The notes: a model not told the origin generated them from the letters alone. A stretch of 16,904 nucleotides of DNA from a bacterium (GCA_021160245.1 JAGHCW010000147.1:1-16904), one strand, 5' to 3'; shown: positions 1 to 8,037, counted from the first letter of the stretch. Numbers and translations are program-made.

Positions 1-272
1 AAAACAGCGAGGAGATTCGCAGTAGATGGCAGGGAAGATATGGACTGCACAACGCGCTGGATAGCATCATCTGACGTAGTTATGAACAAGAGCTCAGCAG
101 TTCCAACGGCTTGCTCAAGGCTCTCCGCGGAGCAGAATCGTAGCTCGGCCTCCCAGCTGCTCGCCGACGAGCTGTTTATGTCAAACGATGGCGAGATGAT
201 GTGGCCGGCGCGAGATAGGCTAACCGCGAGCGTCCTCGCCACCCGACCTAGACCGATGAATCCTATTCGCAT
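1..272 (-). CDS. Rossmann-fold NAD(P)-binding protein, DUF2520-like (partial, 3' end beyond left edge)
   Basis: An open frame of 90 codons starts with ATG at 272 and runs without a stop off the left edge. The protein begins directly with a dinucleotide-binding beta-alpha-beta unit, MRIGFIGLGRVA (GxGxxA at residues 7-12). Near residue 65 it has LLFITTSDDAIQRVV, which resembles the 'D.V.LAVPDDAI..V' strand of the DUF2520/Rossmann-like oxidoreductases related to F420-dependent NADP reductase. The ATG is chosen because the fold starts at once; GGAG lies somewhat far upstream and a GAG lies close. An in-frame TTG three codons earlier is an alternative. It follows the lipoprotein gene on the same strand after about 105 bases, so co-transcription is possible. 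The substrate cannot be told. The fold is well supported; the family name is likely. Confidence 0.72.
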   Translation of the reverse strand, partial: MRIGFIGLGRVARTLAVSLSRAGHIISPSFDINSSSASSWEAELRFCSAESLEQAVGTAELLFITTSDDAIQRVVQSISSLPSTANLLAV

Positions 273-328
273 CGAACTCAAATGCTCCGGGTTTCAGCTT
301 GGCTGCCAATGTGGTCCGAGACTTGCGC

Positions 329-349
329 GGATATCGTACCCGATATTCC
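329..349. repeat. short inverted repeat between the lipoprotein and Rossmann genes
   Basis: GGATATCG and CGATATTCC form a stem of eight pairs with one bulged base around the four-base loop TACC. It lies in the 105-base gap between two minus-strand genes. It has no run of T after it on either strand, so it is a poor candidate for an intrinsic terminator. It may be a weak RNA hairpin or simply chance. Confidence 0.3.
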
Positions 350-377
350 GTCACAGTCGAAACCACCTAAACTCATC

Positions 378-1307
378 CTATGGCCCCGCCGGGCCGAAAT
401 ATATCTTCTGTAGTTTAATGCCAAGCTCCCTGTTGTCGGCGCTCTCGCTCAGCCGGTTTGGCCGAAAAGTCCTCGTCGTTTTGATCTTCATATCAATGAA
501 ATGACGATCTCCGAAATCGCTTTCGGGGACTATTAGCTTCCTTTGGAAACGCCCTGTTTGGGGGTTTGGAGTGAACTCCGCCCTAAGTTCATCGCCGATC
601 CAGATTGAGATCGTGGGCAATTCGTTGGCCGTCCGAACATTGACTTCGCCTTCAAGGAATAATATCCCACGCTCGCCAAGCCTCTGGAGCTTGCCTCGCG
701 CCTCTTTGCCAGTCCATCGCCACTCCTCTTGCCCTGAGCTCTCCACAGGATAGAAGCCCGATTCGAATACAACGTTGGACCTCATCGTCGATTCCAGCAA
801 TGTCGGCCTGGGCTTTATGTGAACGGCGCCCACATTCGTTGCGAATGGCTTCCTCGAATCACCGCCGGCGCCAGCGATTGAGTATCGGACCTCCGGCCTC
901 CTCTTGTCACGCAAACTCACGAAGACCGTAGCGGTTGCCTCGGAGAAGGAAGGGGGCACATAAATCGTGCGGTTGTATTCGATAAGTTGGCTTTGCCGCC
1001 AGGTTCCAGTTGGCTTGTCCGGCAAGTGGTTTTCATCAAACAGGAGTTTCCCGTCCGCCCCAACGAATTGGACTGATACCCACAGATTGTTGTCTATCGC
1101 ATGGAAGGCTTTCATCGTCTCCCAGGCAAAGCTCATGGTTAAAAGCGAGTCGGTCTGGACGGTTGTCTTGTCGAACGCGACAGAAAGCGCGACATCAAGC
1201 GGAATCGCCTCAGGTTTCAATTCGCTTTCATTGCACGCAAATGGCAAGAACGCGAAGAGAATAAGCGGCAGGAGCGCCCGAAGTCGTCCCCACGAAAAGC
1301 CGAACAT
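378..1307 (-). CDS. probable lipoprotein with beta-sandwich-like C-terminal domain, function unknown
   Basis: The product is 309 residues. Start: ATG at 1307 is preceded by GAGGA seven bases upstream. An in-frame ATG at 1349 would add 14 residues ahead of the signal sequence and is less likely. Residues 1-24 form a signal peptide (SWGRLR followed by a hydrophobic run) ending LPFAC, so Cys25 is the likely lipidated residue, although the -3 position is Pro rather than the usual Leu. The mature part is beta-rich. Residues from about 190 (ESGFYPVE, WRWTGKEARGKL) to the C-terminus (SADNRELGIKLQKIYF) resemble a beta-sandwich domain seen attached to surface and glycan-related bacterial proteins, with the 'RWT.. 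A' and 'D.RELG..L..I' signatures. No catalytic residues are recognised. It is divergent from the DUF58 gene and upstream of the Rossmann gene on the same strand. Confidence 0.7.
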   Translation of the reverse strand: MFGFSWGRLRALLPLILFAFLPFACNESELKPEAIPLDVALSVAFDKTTVQTDSLLTMSFAWETMKAFHAIDNNLWVSVQFVGADGKLLFDENHLPDKPTGTWRQSQLIEYNRTIYVPPSFSEATATVFVSLRDKRRPEVRYSIAGAGGDSRKPFATNVGAVHIKPRPTLLESTMRSNVVFESGFYPVESSGQEEWRWTGKEARGKLQRLGERGILFLEGEVNVRTANELPTISIWIGDELRAEFTPNPQTGRFQRKLIVPESDFGDRHFIDMKIKTTRTFRPNRLSESADNRELGIKLQKIYFGPAGP

Positions 1308-1360
1308 GCTTCGTCCTCGATTTCTGATTTGTCCGGAGCAATCAAACAAGCTCTGAAGGG

Positions 1361-1388
1361 ATTCTATGGCATATTGACATGATTACAA
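1361..1388 (-). promoter_or_regulatory. candidate sigma70-type promoter for the lipoprotein gene
   Basis: On the minus strand, TTGTAA (1388-1383, 4 of 6 consensus) is followed after 16 bases by TAGAAT (1366-1361, 5 of 6). The predicted transcription start is near 1354, giving a leader of about 47 bases before the ATG at 1307. This is a motif match only. Confidence 0.35.
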
Positions 1389-1517
1389 GCATGGGCATGA
1401 AAAAAGGCAGTAACAGGGAAAGGGGCAAAAGGGCGAGGCTCGGAACCAGTCGCGCAATCGTGAGGTTTCATTTGTGAAGCATCTGAGACTGTGAAAGAGA
1501 ATGATTGGAGCGAATGG

Positions 1518-2525
1518 ATGATACCGAAGGAAGTGCTTGAGAAGGTCCGGCTCCTTGAAATACGCGCCCGACACATAATCGAGGACGTGTTCGCCGGGCA
1601 GTATCAGAGCGTTTTCAAGGGGCGAGGCATGGAGTTTGAGGAGGTGCGTGAATACGTTCCCGGCGATGACATTCGGACAATAGACTGGAACGTGACAGCC
1701 AGGATGGGCCAGCTCTTCATCAAGAAGCATCGCGAGGAGCGTGAGCTAACGGTGCTGCTTCTCGTTGACGTGAGCGCCTCGCAGAGCTTCGGCTCAGCCG
1801 GAAAGACGAAGTCGGAGATTGCGGCGGCGCTTTGTGCTGTTCTTGCTTTTTCCGCCATAAGGAACAACGATCGGGTCGGGCTGATCACATTTTCTGACAA
1901 AGTGCATCGATTCATCCCCCCGAAGAAAGGGAAGCGGCACGGCATGTGCGTCATCAGGGAGATTCTTCACCCGGGACGCGCCGCAGACGGGAATGACGAG
2001 CGTCTATCATCTAAACAGAGGCTGAAAGAGCGGCTTGGGGCCATCAAAGGATTGCCGAGATCACTTGCCAGCCTGTTCGGCCCCGGGCATCCGACATCGG
2101 CTCTTAGGACTAACCTGGGCCAATCGCTGAGGTTTCTAAACAGAGTCATGCACAGGCGATGCATTGTCTTTTTGATCTCCGATTTCGTCGCGGCGGATGA
2201 TTTCCTACTCGATCTATCTCTCACGGCGAGGCGCCACGATCTTACGGCGTGTGTGATCTCCGATAGAAGGGAGGCGGAACTGCCGCGCGTCGGCATACTT
2301 GCCGTCGCGGACCCGGAGACCGGCCAGACGAGGGTAATAGACACAACTGACGAATGGTTCAGGCGAGAGTTTGCAGCCAAACGGCGGAGTGAGCGCGATG
2401 CTCTCTCGCGGCGCCTCTTAGCCTCAAATGTGGAGTTTGCTGAGATACCCACATCCGGTGATTACGTCTCACCGCTCGTCGCGCTCTTTGACCGGCGCAA
2501 GCGAAGGCAGAGTATCGGAAGATAG
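1518..2525 (+). CDS. DUF58 domain protein (VWA-like, MoxR-system type)
   Basis: The product is 335 residues. DUF58 proteins contain a von Willebrand A-like metal-binding fold and are usually encoded beside a MoxR AAA+ ATPase; their exact role is unsettled. The start is placed at ATG 1518 because GGAG (1507-1510) lies seven bases upstream and the family typically begins MIPKE. An in-frame GTG at 1491 would add nine residues. Family signatures follow: FAGQYQSVFKGRGMEF (residues 25-40), EYVPGDDIRTIDWNVTARMG (45-64) and a MIDAS-like DVSAS (84-88). Between ILHPGR (about 150) and LNRVMHRR (about 210) there is extra sequence, DGNDERLSSKQRLKERL onward, roughly 35-40 residues absent from typical members. 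The core then resumes with IVFLISDF. There is no MoxR gene beside it. It ends 54 bases from the convergent dtd gene. Confidence 0.9.
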   Translation: MIPKEVLEKVRLLEIRARHIIEDVFAGQYQSVFKGRGMEFEEVREYVPGDDIRTIDWNVTARMGQLFIKKHREERELTVLLLVDVSASQSFGSAGKTKSEIAAALCAVLAFSAIRNNDRVGLITFSDKVHRFIPPKKGKRHGMCVIREILHPGRAADGNDERLSSKQRLKERLGAIKGLPRSLASLFGPGHPTSALRTNLGQSLRFLNRVMHRRCIVFLISDFVAADDFLLDLSLTARRHDLTACVISDRREAELPRVGILAVADPETGQTRVIDTTDEWFRREFAAKRRSERDALSRRLLASNVEFAEIPTSGDYVSPLVALFDRRKRRQSIGR

Positions 2526-2579
2526 CGAGACGCTGATGCGGCGGCCATCTGAAGGCTTGGCGACCCGCCTCGGTGATTG

Positions 2580-3026
2580 TCAGAAGAGGAGCGTATCCAA
2601 GACTATTGTGACCGGCCCGTCGTTCTCGAGAGAGACGAGCATCCGTTTGCCGAATCGCCCCTGGCAGGTTGGGACACCAAACTCCGCCAGATACTTGCAG
2701 AACCCCTGATACAGAAGGTCAGCATGGTCAGGTTTCGCAACATTGGTGAAACTAGGTCGTCTGCCTTTTCTGCAGTCCGCATAAAGCGTGAACTGAGATA
2801 CAACAAGCGACTCACCTCCAGCCTCGACGATTGAGCGGTTCATCTTTCCAGCCTCGTCCTCGAATATCCGGAGTTCGGAAGTTTTTTTGGCGAGCTTCTG
2901 CGCCGTCGCCTCACCATCGTCCGGGGCCACGCCGAGGAGTATCAGCAGCCCAGGGCCTATGAGCGCGACCTGCTCGCCGTCCACTGAGACCGAGGCGTTT
3001 TTTACCCGTTGGAGGACTGCCCTCAG
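2580..3026 (-). CDS. dtd: D-aminoacyl-tRNA deacylase, CTG start
   Basis: The product is 148 residues, normal for Dtd. The enzyme hydrolyses D-amino acids (and mischarged glycine) from tRNA in the cytoplasm, a proofreading step. Visible signatures are RAVLQRVKNASVSVDG at the N-terminus, SQFTLYAD (77-84) with the conserved SQxT, GRFGKRM (123-129, where KR replaces the usual AD), and NDGPVT (135-140) carrying the Gly-cisPro that excludes L-amino acids. The N-terminal RAVLQRV can only be reached from a CTG at 3026-3024, because an in-frame TGA lies two codons earlier. A perfect AAGGAGG sits seven bases upstream of this CTG. The next start, GTG at 2984, would remove the first beta strand. The CTG overlaps the stop of the upstream lipoprotein gene (CTGA). 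It is the last gene of the minus-strand cluster. Confidence 0.93.
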   Translation of the reverse strand: MRAVLQRVKNASVSVDGEQVALIGPGLLILLGVAPDDGEATAQKLAKKTSELRIFEDEAGKMNRSIVEAGGESLVVSQFTLYADCRKGRRPSFTNVAKPDHADLLYQGFCKYLAEFGVPTCQGRFGKRMLVSLENDGPVTIVLDTLLF

Positions 3027-3619
3027 TTTTCACCCTCCTTGCCACCAAAGATGTGCCGCTCGAAGCGTCTAAAGCCCTTCACCAGCTCGAGAAAGTCATC
3101 TTTTGTTTCCAGGTAGCAGTTGTACGGAGCGACGTACTTGAATAAGCATACTCTTGTTCCGTATTTCACGACTCCTACCGCGACCGTCCGTTCAACCTGG
3201 AACTTCTCCGCTCTGGAGTAAAGCATTGAGCCCCTTCCAGAAACGATTATCGCCGGACAGTCATTGACCAAGAAGGTGTTTGAATCGAGCCACTCACACT
3301 CGCCGACGAATGAACCTGCGACGACCTTTCGAGCGCGTTTTGAGAGGTTTGCGCCCACAAACCACTTTGACTTTAGCATGACTTTGCCAGCGCATGTTCT
3401 GCTCTCCAGCGCAAGAAGAGTCCTCTTCTCGCTTACGACTCTCCAGGCATGTGGCGGGATAAAGAGCTTGAATGCATTGACCTTGTCAACGTAGCTTGCG
3501 TGTCGAACCTTCGGGTTGGCTTCGTGGTTGGAATCGAACAACCGGTCGCTCGCCGCGCATCCCAGAAGCGAGGCGGAAATAATGAGAATGCAAGATATGC
3601 GCAAGAATTGATTTTTCAT
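3023..3619 (-). CDS. probable lipoprotein of unknown function
   Basis: The product is 198 residues. The start is ATG 3619, two bases after the TGA of the C25 peptidase gene, which suggests translational coupling; the Shine-Dalgarno signal is weak. Earlier in-frame starts (up to 3646) lie inside the peptidase gene and would spoil the signal peptide. Residues 1-20 (MKNQFLRISCILIISASLLG) form a lipoprotein signal with lipobox LLGC, so Cys21 is the lipid anchor. The mature region has a segment FKLFIPPHAWRVVSEKRTLLALES, reminiscent of small beta-sheet lipoproteins that begin 'F.l.pP..W', but I do not recognise a family. Several cysteines occur in the mature part (CAGK, GECEW, NDCPA, VCLF, NCYL) and could form disulfides. 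It shares four bases (3023-3026) with dtd. Confidence 0.75.
   Translation of the reverse strand: MKNQFLRISCILIISASLLGCAASDRLFDSNHEANPKVRHASYVDKVNAFKLFIPPHAWRVVSEKRTLLALESRTCAGKVMLKSKWFVGANLSKRARKVVAGSFVGECEWLDSNTFLVNDCPAIIVSGRGSMLYSRAEKFQVERTVAVGVVKYGTRVCLFKYVAPYNCYLETKDDFLELVKGFRRFERHIFGGKEGEN
3034..3040 (-). promoter_or_regulatory. strong Shine-Dalgarno site setting the CTG start of dtd
   Basis: AAGGAGG on the minus strand lies within the last codons of the upstream lipoprotein gene, seven bases before the CTG at 3026. No ATG, GTG or TTG is in frame at the right distance; the nearby GTG at 3033-3031 is in a different frame. This site is the main reason for accepting the CTG start. Confidence 0.75.
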
Positions 3620-3621
3620 AT

Positions 3622-6600
3622 TCACCACACGTAAATGAAGGGCCACATCGGGCCTTTATTGCCCAACTCATCAACGGCCCGCAATCCGATCAAGTAGTTA
3701 CCAGGAACCTGCCCCGGTCCAAATGGAGCTTCAAGCCCCAATATACCATCGTTGGGCATAAAGTCTCCAGAATCGCCGTCGTCCAGAAGCGAGGCGCCGA
3801 CAAATTGGCCATCGACGAATACATCGACCCGCGACACAGCCGCTCCGGACAAGCCGGGAGACGCAATGGCAAGGAGCGAAGTATCGCCTCCGGCAAAGGA
3901 TGTTATCCCCTCCGGCAAATAACCCGCGGCCAGCACCTTTGGGCCGTCCATGTCAGAGTGATCAAAGTCGAAGCTCGACGCCCCAGCTGTGTCAAATTCG
4001 CCCGGCCATTGCAGACCGAATCCTCGAACAGAGAAGAACGGGGAGTGAGCGCTTGTATTGCCTTCTTTGTCCCGCGCGGAGAGCGAGAGTAAGTATATGC
4101 CAGAAAAGAGGCCTGGCTCGATCTTTTGGGAGAGAAAAAAGAGCTCTGGCGCAACCTCCGACAGAAGAACACCAGTCGGATTGCCACCATAATAGAGCTC
4201 CACCTCGTCGATGTCGTCTGCGCCGTCAGGATCGCGGACTAGCGCGAACATCTCCAAAGCGCCTCCCTCTTCGGAGGTGATGAACGTGTCGAAATAGCCA
4301 GCTGCAAGGATCGTCGGCCCCTCGGAGCCAGCCTGACCGAATATGAAGCAGGCCTTCTCGGAAAAACGGCTCTCTGCGCCAGAGCTCACCACCGCCTTTA
4401 CGGCGACGCAGTATCTGGCGCAGGCGTCAAGCCCTGTCAGCATGAACTCACGTGCATCTCCGAATGCCCAGAACGATAGGCCGTCGTCCAGCGCAGAGCC
4501 TCTTGGAATGCCCTGAGAGGGGAGCTCATGGCAGACGATGTTAAAGGCAGCCGGAGAGGCAGCGCCGTCCGGATAGGCCCAGGTAACTGATGCTCCGTCA
4601 GGCCTCATTGCGACCGTAACGTCTTGAGGCGCCGGCATTGGGGTAACGTTGATCTTGAGCATCGGGTCGCCGAGCCAGGTCTGGCTAGAGGCGAGAGTCA
4701 CGTCCTGAGATTCCTCATAGAACTTGAGCTTGGCGGTCATTATCGCGAGGCCCATATCGGTGATGCCGTCTTGGAAGATGCTCTCCATCAAGTAATAGAC
4801 GAGCCAGTAGTCGTTTCCGATTGAGCTTAATCCAGTTGAGCCCCAGTATGCGGCCGCTCGGTCCAAGGCGTCACCCTCCAAGACGAATCGCTCGCCGAGG
4901 CAAGGCGTCTTGGGATTTGCATAGCGGCCCGTGTGGCAGGTCATGCTGCACACAATCGACATCTTCCCGTTGCAGTCGAGTCCCCACAGAGCTTGGTCCT
5001 GAAGCATCACGTTGCCCCACTGGTTCGGCGCGCCATGGCCCAAGAAGACCGTCAACAGGGCGCCCTCGTTGAGCTCCTCCAATATACGCCCAGAATAGAA
5101 CTCATCGATGTCGTCCTCTTCGGCCCCTCTGAAGACTTCCGCCGAGTGAAAATCATTGGGCAGCAGTTCTTGCAGCCAATGAGATTGATCCTGAAAGACC
5201 CTTTGCTGGGCCTCAATATCTCCGCCGGTTACAAAAAGCGCTCGCCTAGTCCAGTCCCCTTGCGGCGGATTCGTCTCATAAGCAATCGAGCCAACGACCA
5301 TCGAGGTCAACTCCTGGGCGTTCTGAACCGGCATTCGCCCAATCGCAAGGTCAGGATACCAATCGTAGAGCCGACCCGTAACGTTGACGAACTTGTCATC
5401 CCGCGCCGGATCGAGATACGATGGGACGTAGTTTGGGATAGTGCTGTCGTCCAAGGCAAACCTGTAATCCCACGAGGCGTCGCCGACGAGGAGGACGTGC
5501 GTTGGGGCCGGCTTTGTCCAGAAGAAGTAAGTGTAGGCAACGAATGCTCGAAGCGCAAATGGATTGAATGCACCATAGCTGAACTCATCGAAGACGTCCT
5601 CTACATCCGCCACGATAACGCTTACGCCCTGAGCCCTTCTGAACTCCACGAGCTGCTGCAACGGCCCGATGAACTGCTGGTCAGCAATGATGACGAGGTC
5701 TGCCTGATTGGCTCGGTCACGGAGGAAAGAGGGCGCATCCAGCTCTATGCTGGCGGGCGCCTTCAGGGCGCTTTCAAGTGATGCCCAATATAAGGATGCG
5801 GTCGAGGGCGCCGGATCGCAGAAGCTCAGCGTCCATCCATTCTCCTGCAGCTCATGCGAATAGTCCGTGAATACTCGGCCTGTGCCCATATCAAGTATCA
5901 GGGCATCCCTCGTTCCCATATTTTCTATCTCATATTGAACAGGCTCGCCGTTAAAGCCGGTGGGTGGACCAAACCAGGCCTCGCCTTTTCTGCCCCCGTA
6001 TCGCTTGGGGTATTCCACATCAATGGAGTTTATGAAGATGCGGTCAACTGGTCCGGCGTCGGTGTCCCCTGGCTCCTCGATGGTGATACGGTTTCGCCCG
6101 GGGATAAGCGACTCGCTCGGAACCCGAAAGTCAACTGTAACGAAGGCGCGGCCTGCCCAATAAACGTCCTCAAAAAGCGTGCCATTTATATAGAAACGAG
6201 TGTGGTGGTCGAGATCAACCTGGGAATCATCAGTCTCGCCCTTCAGCCTGACTGAGACGGTCGCCGGGCTGCTCGCGGTCTCGCTCAATTGATAGAGATC
6301 AAAGTCTATGTCAACGGAGGCGGGCGGAATATCCGTCTTTGCCCAGAACCAACTATCCTGGTCCCTGTCATCATTCCAGCCATCGTACACCACGTCCTGC
6401 TCAAAGTGCTCCTTTGCCATGAAGTAAGTCGCTTGCTCAGCCACAGGGCCCTCGATATCGCCCACAACACTCCGATAGCGCAACCCCGGGCCCTCTTCAT
6501 AACTGAGCCAGAAGACGGATTCGTCCGTGTATTCATCAAGCTCCCAGCCGGGCTGCTCGCTTCGTTTCCTGAGCCCAAAGAAGACGAAAAAGTCATCCTT

Positions 6601-7602
6601 ATCGAAACTACCGTCGCCGCCATCAAAGAGCATGATCGGCGTCATTTTGCCCAGGAAGCGAAGCTTCAAGTTCGCGGTGTCAATAGTCGATGGGTCCAAG
6701 CCGCCCTCAGAAAGCAGATCGTAATCAACCTTGTAAAGACCATCCTCTGGCGTTGAGAGCTTCAGATAGATAGTCCCAGGATCATACCAGAAGTCCGACG
6801 CCTTGCTCCGCCCGGCAACATCATCTTTCTGAATTAACCGGAAAGACCTCGCCTCGTCATAATTTAGGAGCAAAGAGCGGAGAACCGACTCAAACGGACC
6901 CTCGTCTTTGAAGCCGACGTCGAAATGGGGAAGATGCGGCAGGCATTCACTTTCAAGCTGCGCGTTTGTGGACGGCGCGTCGCTTGAGAAAGCTATCTTC
7001 ACCGTCGCCGAGTGGGTTATCCTGAGCTCCTCATCCGAGGCGCTAAACTGGAACGGGAAGACCTGGATTAGCGCGATTTTCTGACTTCTCATAAAACCTA
7101 TGCGACTCACCACAACCGGCTGTTTCGGGAACGACTCTGCGCCTCGGCAAGCAACAGGGCCTCGTGGGGTACAAATTCCGACAGCATCTTCTGATTGCCC
7201 TTGAGGCGTTAGAGTGAAGTCCGCCTCAACCGTCGTGGACTCGGATTCAATCTCGATTTTGGCAGAATCGGCATCGGGTGGAATCCCAATGTAAAAGCCC
7301 AAAACGGGTAGCGGCGGCATTCCCGGCCCAGTGAGATTTTGCAGCCCGGGAACCAGGACCGCGCCTCCACCGTCAGCATGAAATCGCCGCCGCAGCCAAT
7401 AGTCCTGGAGCTCAAAGTCGATGCGAAACGTTCGAAGATCTGGACCGCCTTCAATTGCGGAGATGATAAGCCCTTTGTCCGAAGTCTGATCAATAGGGTC
7501 AGCCTGAGCCTCCGCCCAAGCGCTCGCAAAAAGCATGAGCAGGGCCACAAAAACTCCAAAAAGCAGATTGCAGTGTAGGGCGGGCTTTCTAGCCTGCCAC
7601 AT
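3622..7602 (-). CDS. secreted C25 (gingipain-family) cysteine peptidase, multidomain
   Basis: The product is 1326 residues from ATG 7602. This start gives a good signal peptide, MWQARKPALHCNLLFG and a hydrophobic stretch ending FASAWAEAQA. The frame is open up to an ATG at 7728 that overlaps the stop of the upstream DUF507 gene (TAATG), and that ATG is the alternative start. A GTG at 7548 has GGAG five bases upstream but leaves too short a signal. A beta-rich N-terminal region is followed by the C25 domain at about 635-986. The catalytic pair is His856 in FLGHGAPNQW and Cys889 in SMTCHTGRY, 33 residues apart as in gingipain. DWYPDLAIGRMP is the family's 'D..IGR.P' strand. After that come a fibronectin III-like domain (about 990-1090) and two related Ig-like modules beginning GPTILAAGY (1095) and GPKVLAAGY (1220). 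No Por-type C-terminal sorting domain is seen. It presumably acts outside the cytoplasm; the substrate is unknown. Confidence 0.88.
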   Translation of the reverse strand: MWQARKPALHCNLLFGVFVALLMLFASAWAEAQADPIDQTSDKGLIISAIEGGPDLRTFRIDFELQDYWLRRRFHADGGGAVLVPGLQNLTGPGMPPLPVLGFYIGIPPDADSAKIEIESESTTVEADFTLTPQGQSEDAVGICTPRGPVACRGAESFPKQPVVVSRIGFMRSQKIALIQVFPFQFSASDEELRITHSATVKIAFSSDAPSTNAQLESECLPHLPHFDVGFKDEGPFESVLRSLLLNYDEARSFRLIQKDDVAGRSKASDFWYDPGTIYLKLSTPEDGLYKVDYDLLSEGGLDPSTIDTANLKLRFLGKMTPIMLFDGGDGSFDKDDFFVFFGLRKRSEQPGWELDEYTDESVFWLSYEEGPGLRYRSVVGDIEGPVAEQATYFMAKEHFEQDVVYDGWNDDRDQDSWFWAKTDIPPASVDIDFDLYQLSETASSPATVSVRLKGETDDSQVDLDHHTRFYINGTLFEDVYWAGRAFVTVDFRVPSESLIPGRNRITIEEPGDTDAGPVDRIFINSIDVEYPKRYGGRKGEAWFGPPTGFNGEPVQYEIENMGTRDALILDMGTGRVFTDYSHELQENGWTLSFCDPAPSTASLYWASLESALKAPASIELDAPSFLRDRANQADLVIIADQQFIGPLQQLVEFRRAQGVSVIVADVEDVFDEFSYGAFNPFALRAFVAYTYFFWTKPAPTHVLLVGDASWDYRFALDDSTIPNYVPSYLDPARDDKFVNVTGRLYDWYPDLAIGRMPVQNAQELTSMVVGSIAYETNPPQGDWTRRALFVTGGDIEAQQRVFQDQSHWLQELLPNDFHSAEVFRGAEEDDIDEFYSGRILEELNEGALLTVFLGHGAPNQWGNVMLQDQALWGLDCNGKMSIVCSMTCHTGRYANPKTPCLGERFVLEGDALDRAAAYWGSTGLSSIGNDYWLVYYLMESIFQDGITDMGLAIMTAKLKFYEESQDVTLASSQTWLGDPMLKINVTPMPAPQDVTVAMRPDGASVTWAYPDGAASPAAFNIVCHELPSQGIPRGSALDDGLSFWAFGDAREFMLTGLDACARYCVAVKAVVSSGAESRFSEKACFIFGQAGSEGPTILAAGYFDTFITSEEGGALEMFALVRDPDGADDIDEVELYYGGNPTGVLLSEVAPELFFLSQKIEPGLFSGIYLLSLSARDKEGNTSAHSPFFSVRGFGLQWPGEFDTAGASSFDFDHSDMDGPKVLAAGYLPEGITSFAGGDTSLLAIASPGLSGAAVSRVDVFVDGQFVGASLLDDGDSGDFMPNDGILGLEAPFGPGQVPGNYLIGLRAVDELGNKGPMWPFIYVW

Positions 7603-7659
7603 AATTACACGTATTCTATACCGACGGACAGACTGGAAAGTCCGTCCTACACTGCAATC
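7566..7659. repeat. 94-bp palindromic dispersed repeat containing the C25 start codon
   Basis: Arms of about 33 bases, beginning GATTGCAGTGTAGG at each end, are inverted about a spacer of roughly 28 bases. The arms differ only at a few transitions (GGGCGGGC against GGACGGAC, TTTCTAGCC against TTTCCAGTC). The same core, AGTGTAGG..CGGGCTTTCYAGCCTGCC followed by an AT-rich tail, occurs again at 9284-9309, so this is a repeat family and not a chance hairpin. It codes for nothing recognisable by itself, and no transposase is nearby. The minus-strand ATG at 7602 lies in the spacer, which would be the hairpin loop in RNA. Confidence 0.85.
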
Positions 7660-7727
7660 CCAAACATCCAATGGGCGCGAGTCACAAATGCCCATAGGCA
7701 GCAGCAGTCTCCTTACGCTGGCCGGCA

Positions 7728-8033
7728 TTACCGATGGACGTCGCGGGCGTTTATGTCCCAGTCCCGGCCCCTTTTGGCCATTTCTTGCTTATATAGCCGC
7801 TCAAAATGCGCATCCCATTGCTTGGAGTCCCGCTTCACGGACTTCATCGCATCGATCATCTCTGTCACAATACGGATAACGTCGTCTTCCATCTGGAGCT
7901 CGCTTGTGATGCTCCGAGAGACGCGGGCTCTGACACTATTTTTAGGGGCAATAAACTCGACTCGCGAATCCTGCTCCAAACGATCTGTCAGATTGAATGC
8001 AATATCGCTTATTTTGTCGTCATTTAATCTCAT
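7728..8033 (-). CDS. DUF507 family protein (second of a tandem pair)
   Basis: The product is 101 residues, small, charged and mostly helical, starting MRLNDDKISDIAFNLTDRL. The start pattern (MRL, then a helix running to a hydrophobic 'I..L.d.L') and overall layout match the gene just upstream, and both fit the DUF507 family, whose function is unknown. It starts four bases after the stop of its partner. Its own TAA overlaps an ATG (TAATG) in frame with the C25 gene. It is more divergent than its partner and has a C-terminal extension, KRGRDWDINARDVHR. No signal peptide or membrane segment is seen, so it is probably cytoplasmic. Confidence 0.78.
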   Translation of the reverse strand: MRLNDDKISDIAFNLTDRLEQDSRVEFIAPKNSVRARVSRSITSELQMEDDVIRIVTEMIDAMKSVKRDSKQWDAHFERLYKQEMAKRGRDWDINARDVHR

Positions 8034-8037
8034 CAGC

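Noticed and set aside
40-504. Plus-strand open frame of 154 codons at the left edge
   Set aside because: It lies opposite the Rossmann-fold gene (1-272) and the end of the lipoprotein gene, and its translation shows no domain, signal or sensible composition.
2526-2579. Bidirectional terminator between DUF58 and dtd
   Set aside because: I found no convincing stem with a T-run on either strand in the 54 bases.
4933-5781. Plus-strand open frame of 282 codons inside the C25 gene
   Set aside because: It is antisense to the intact C25 catalytic domain with its His and Cys motifs, and the translated product has no recognisable features.
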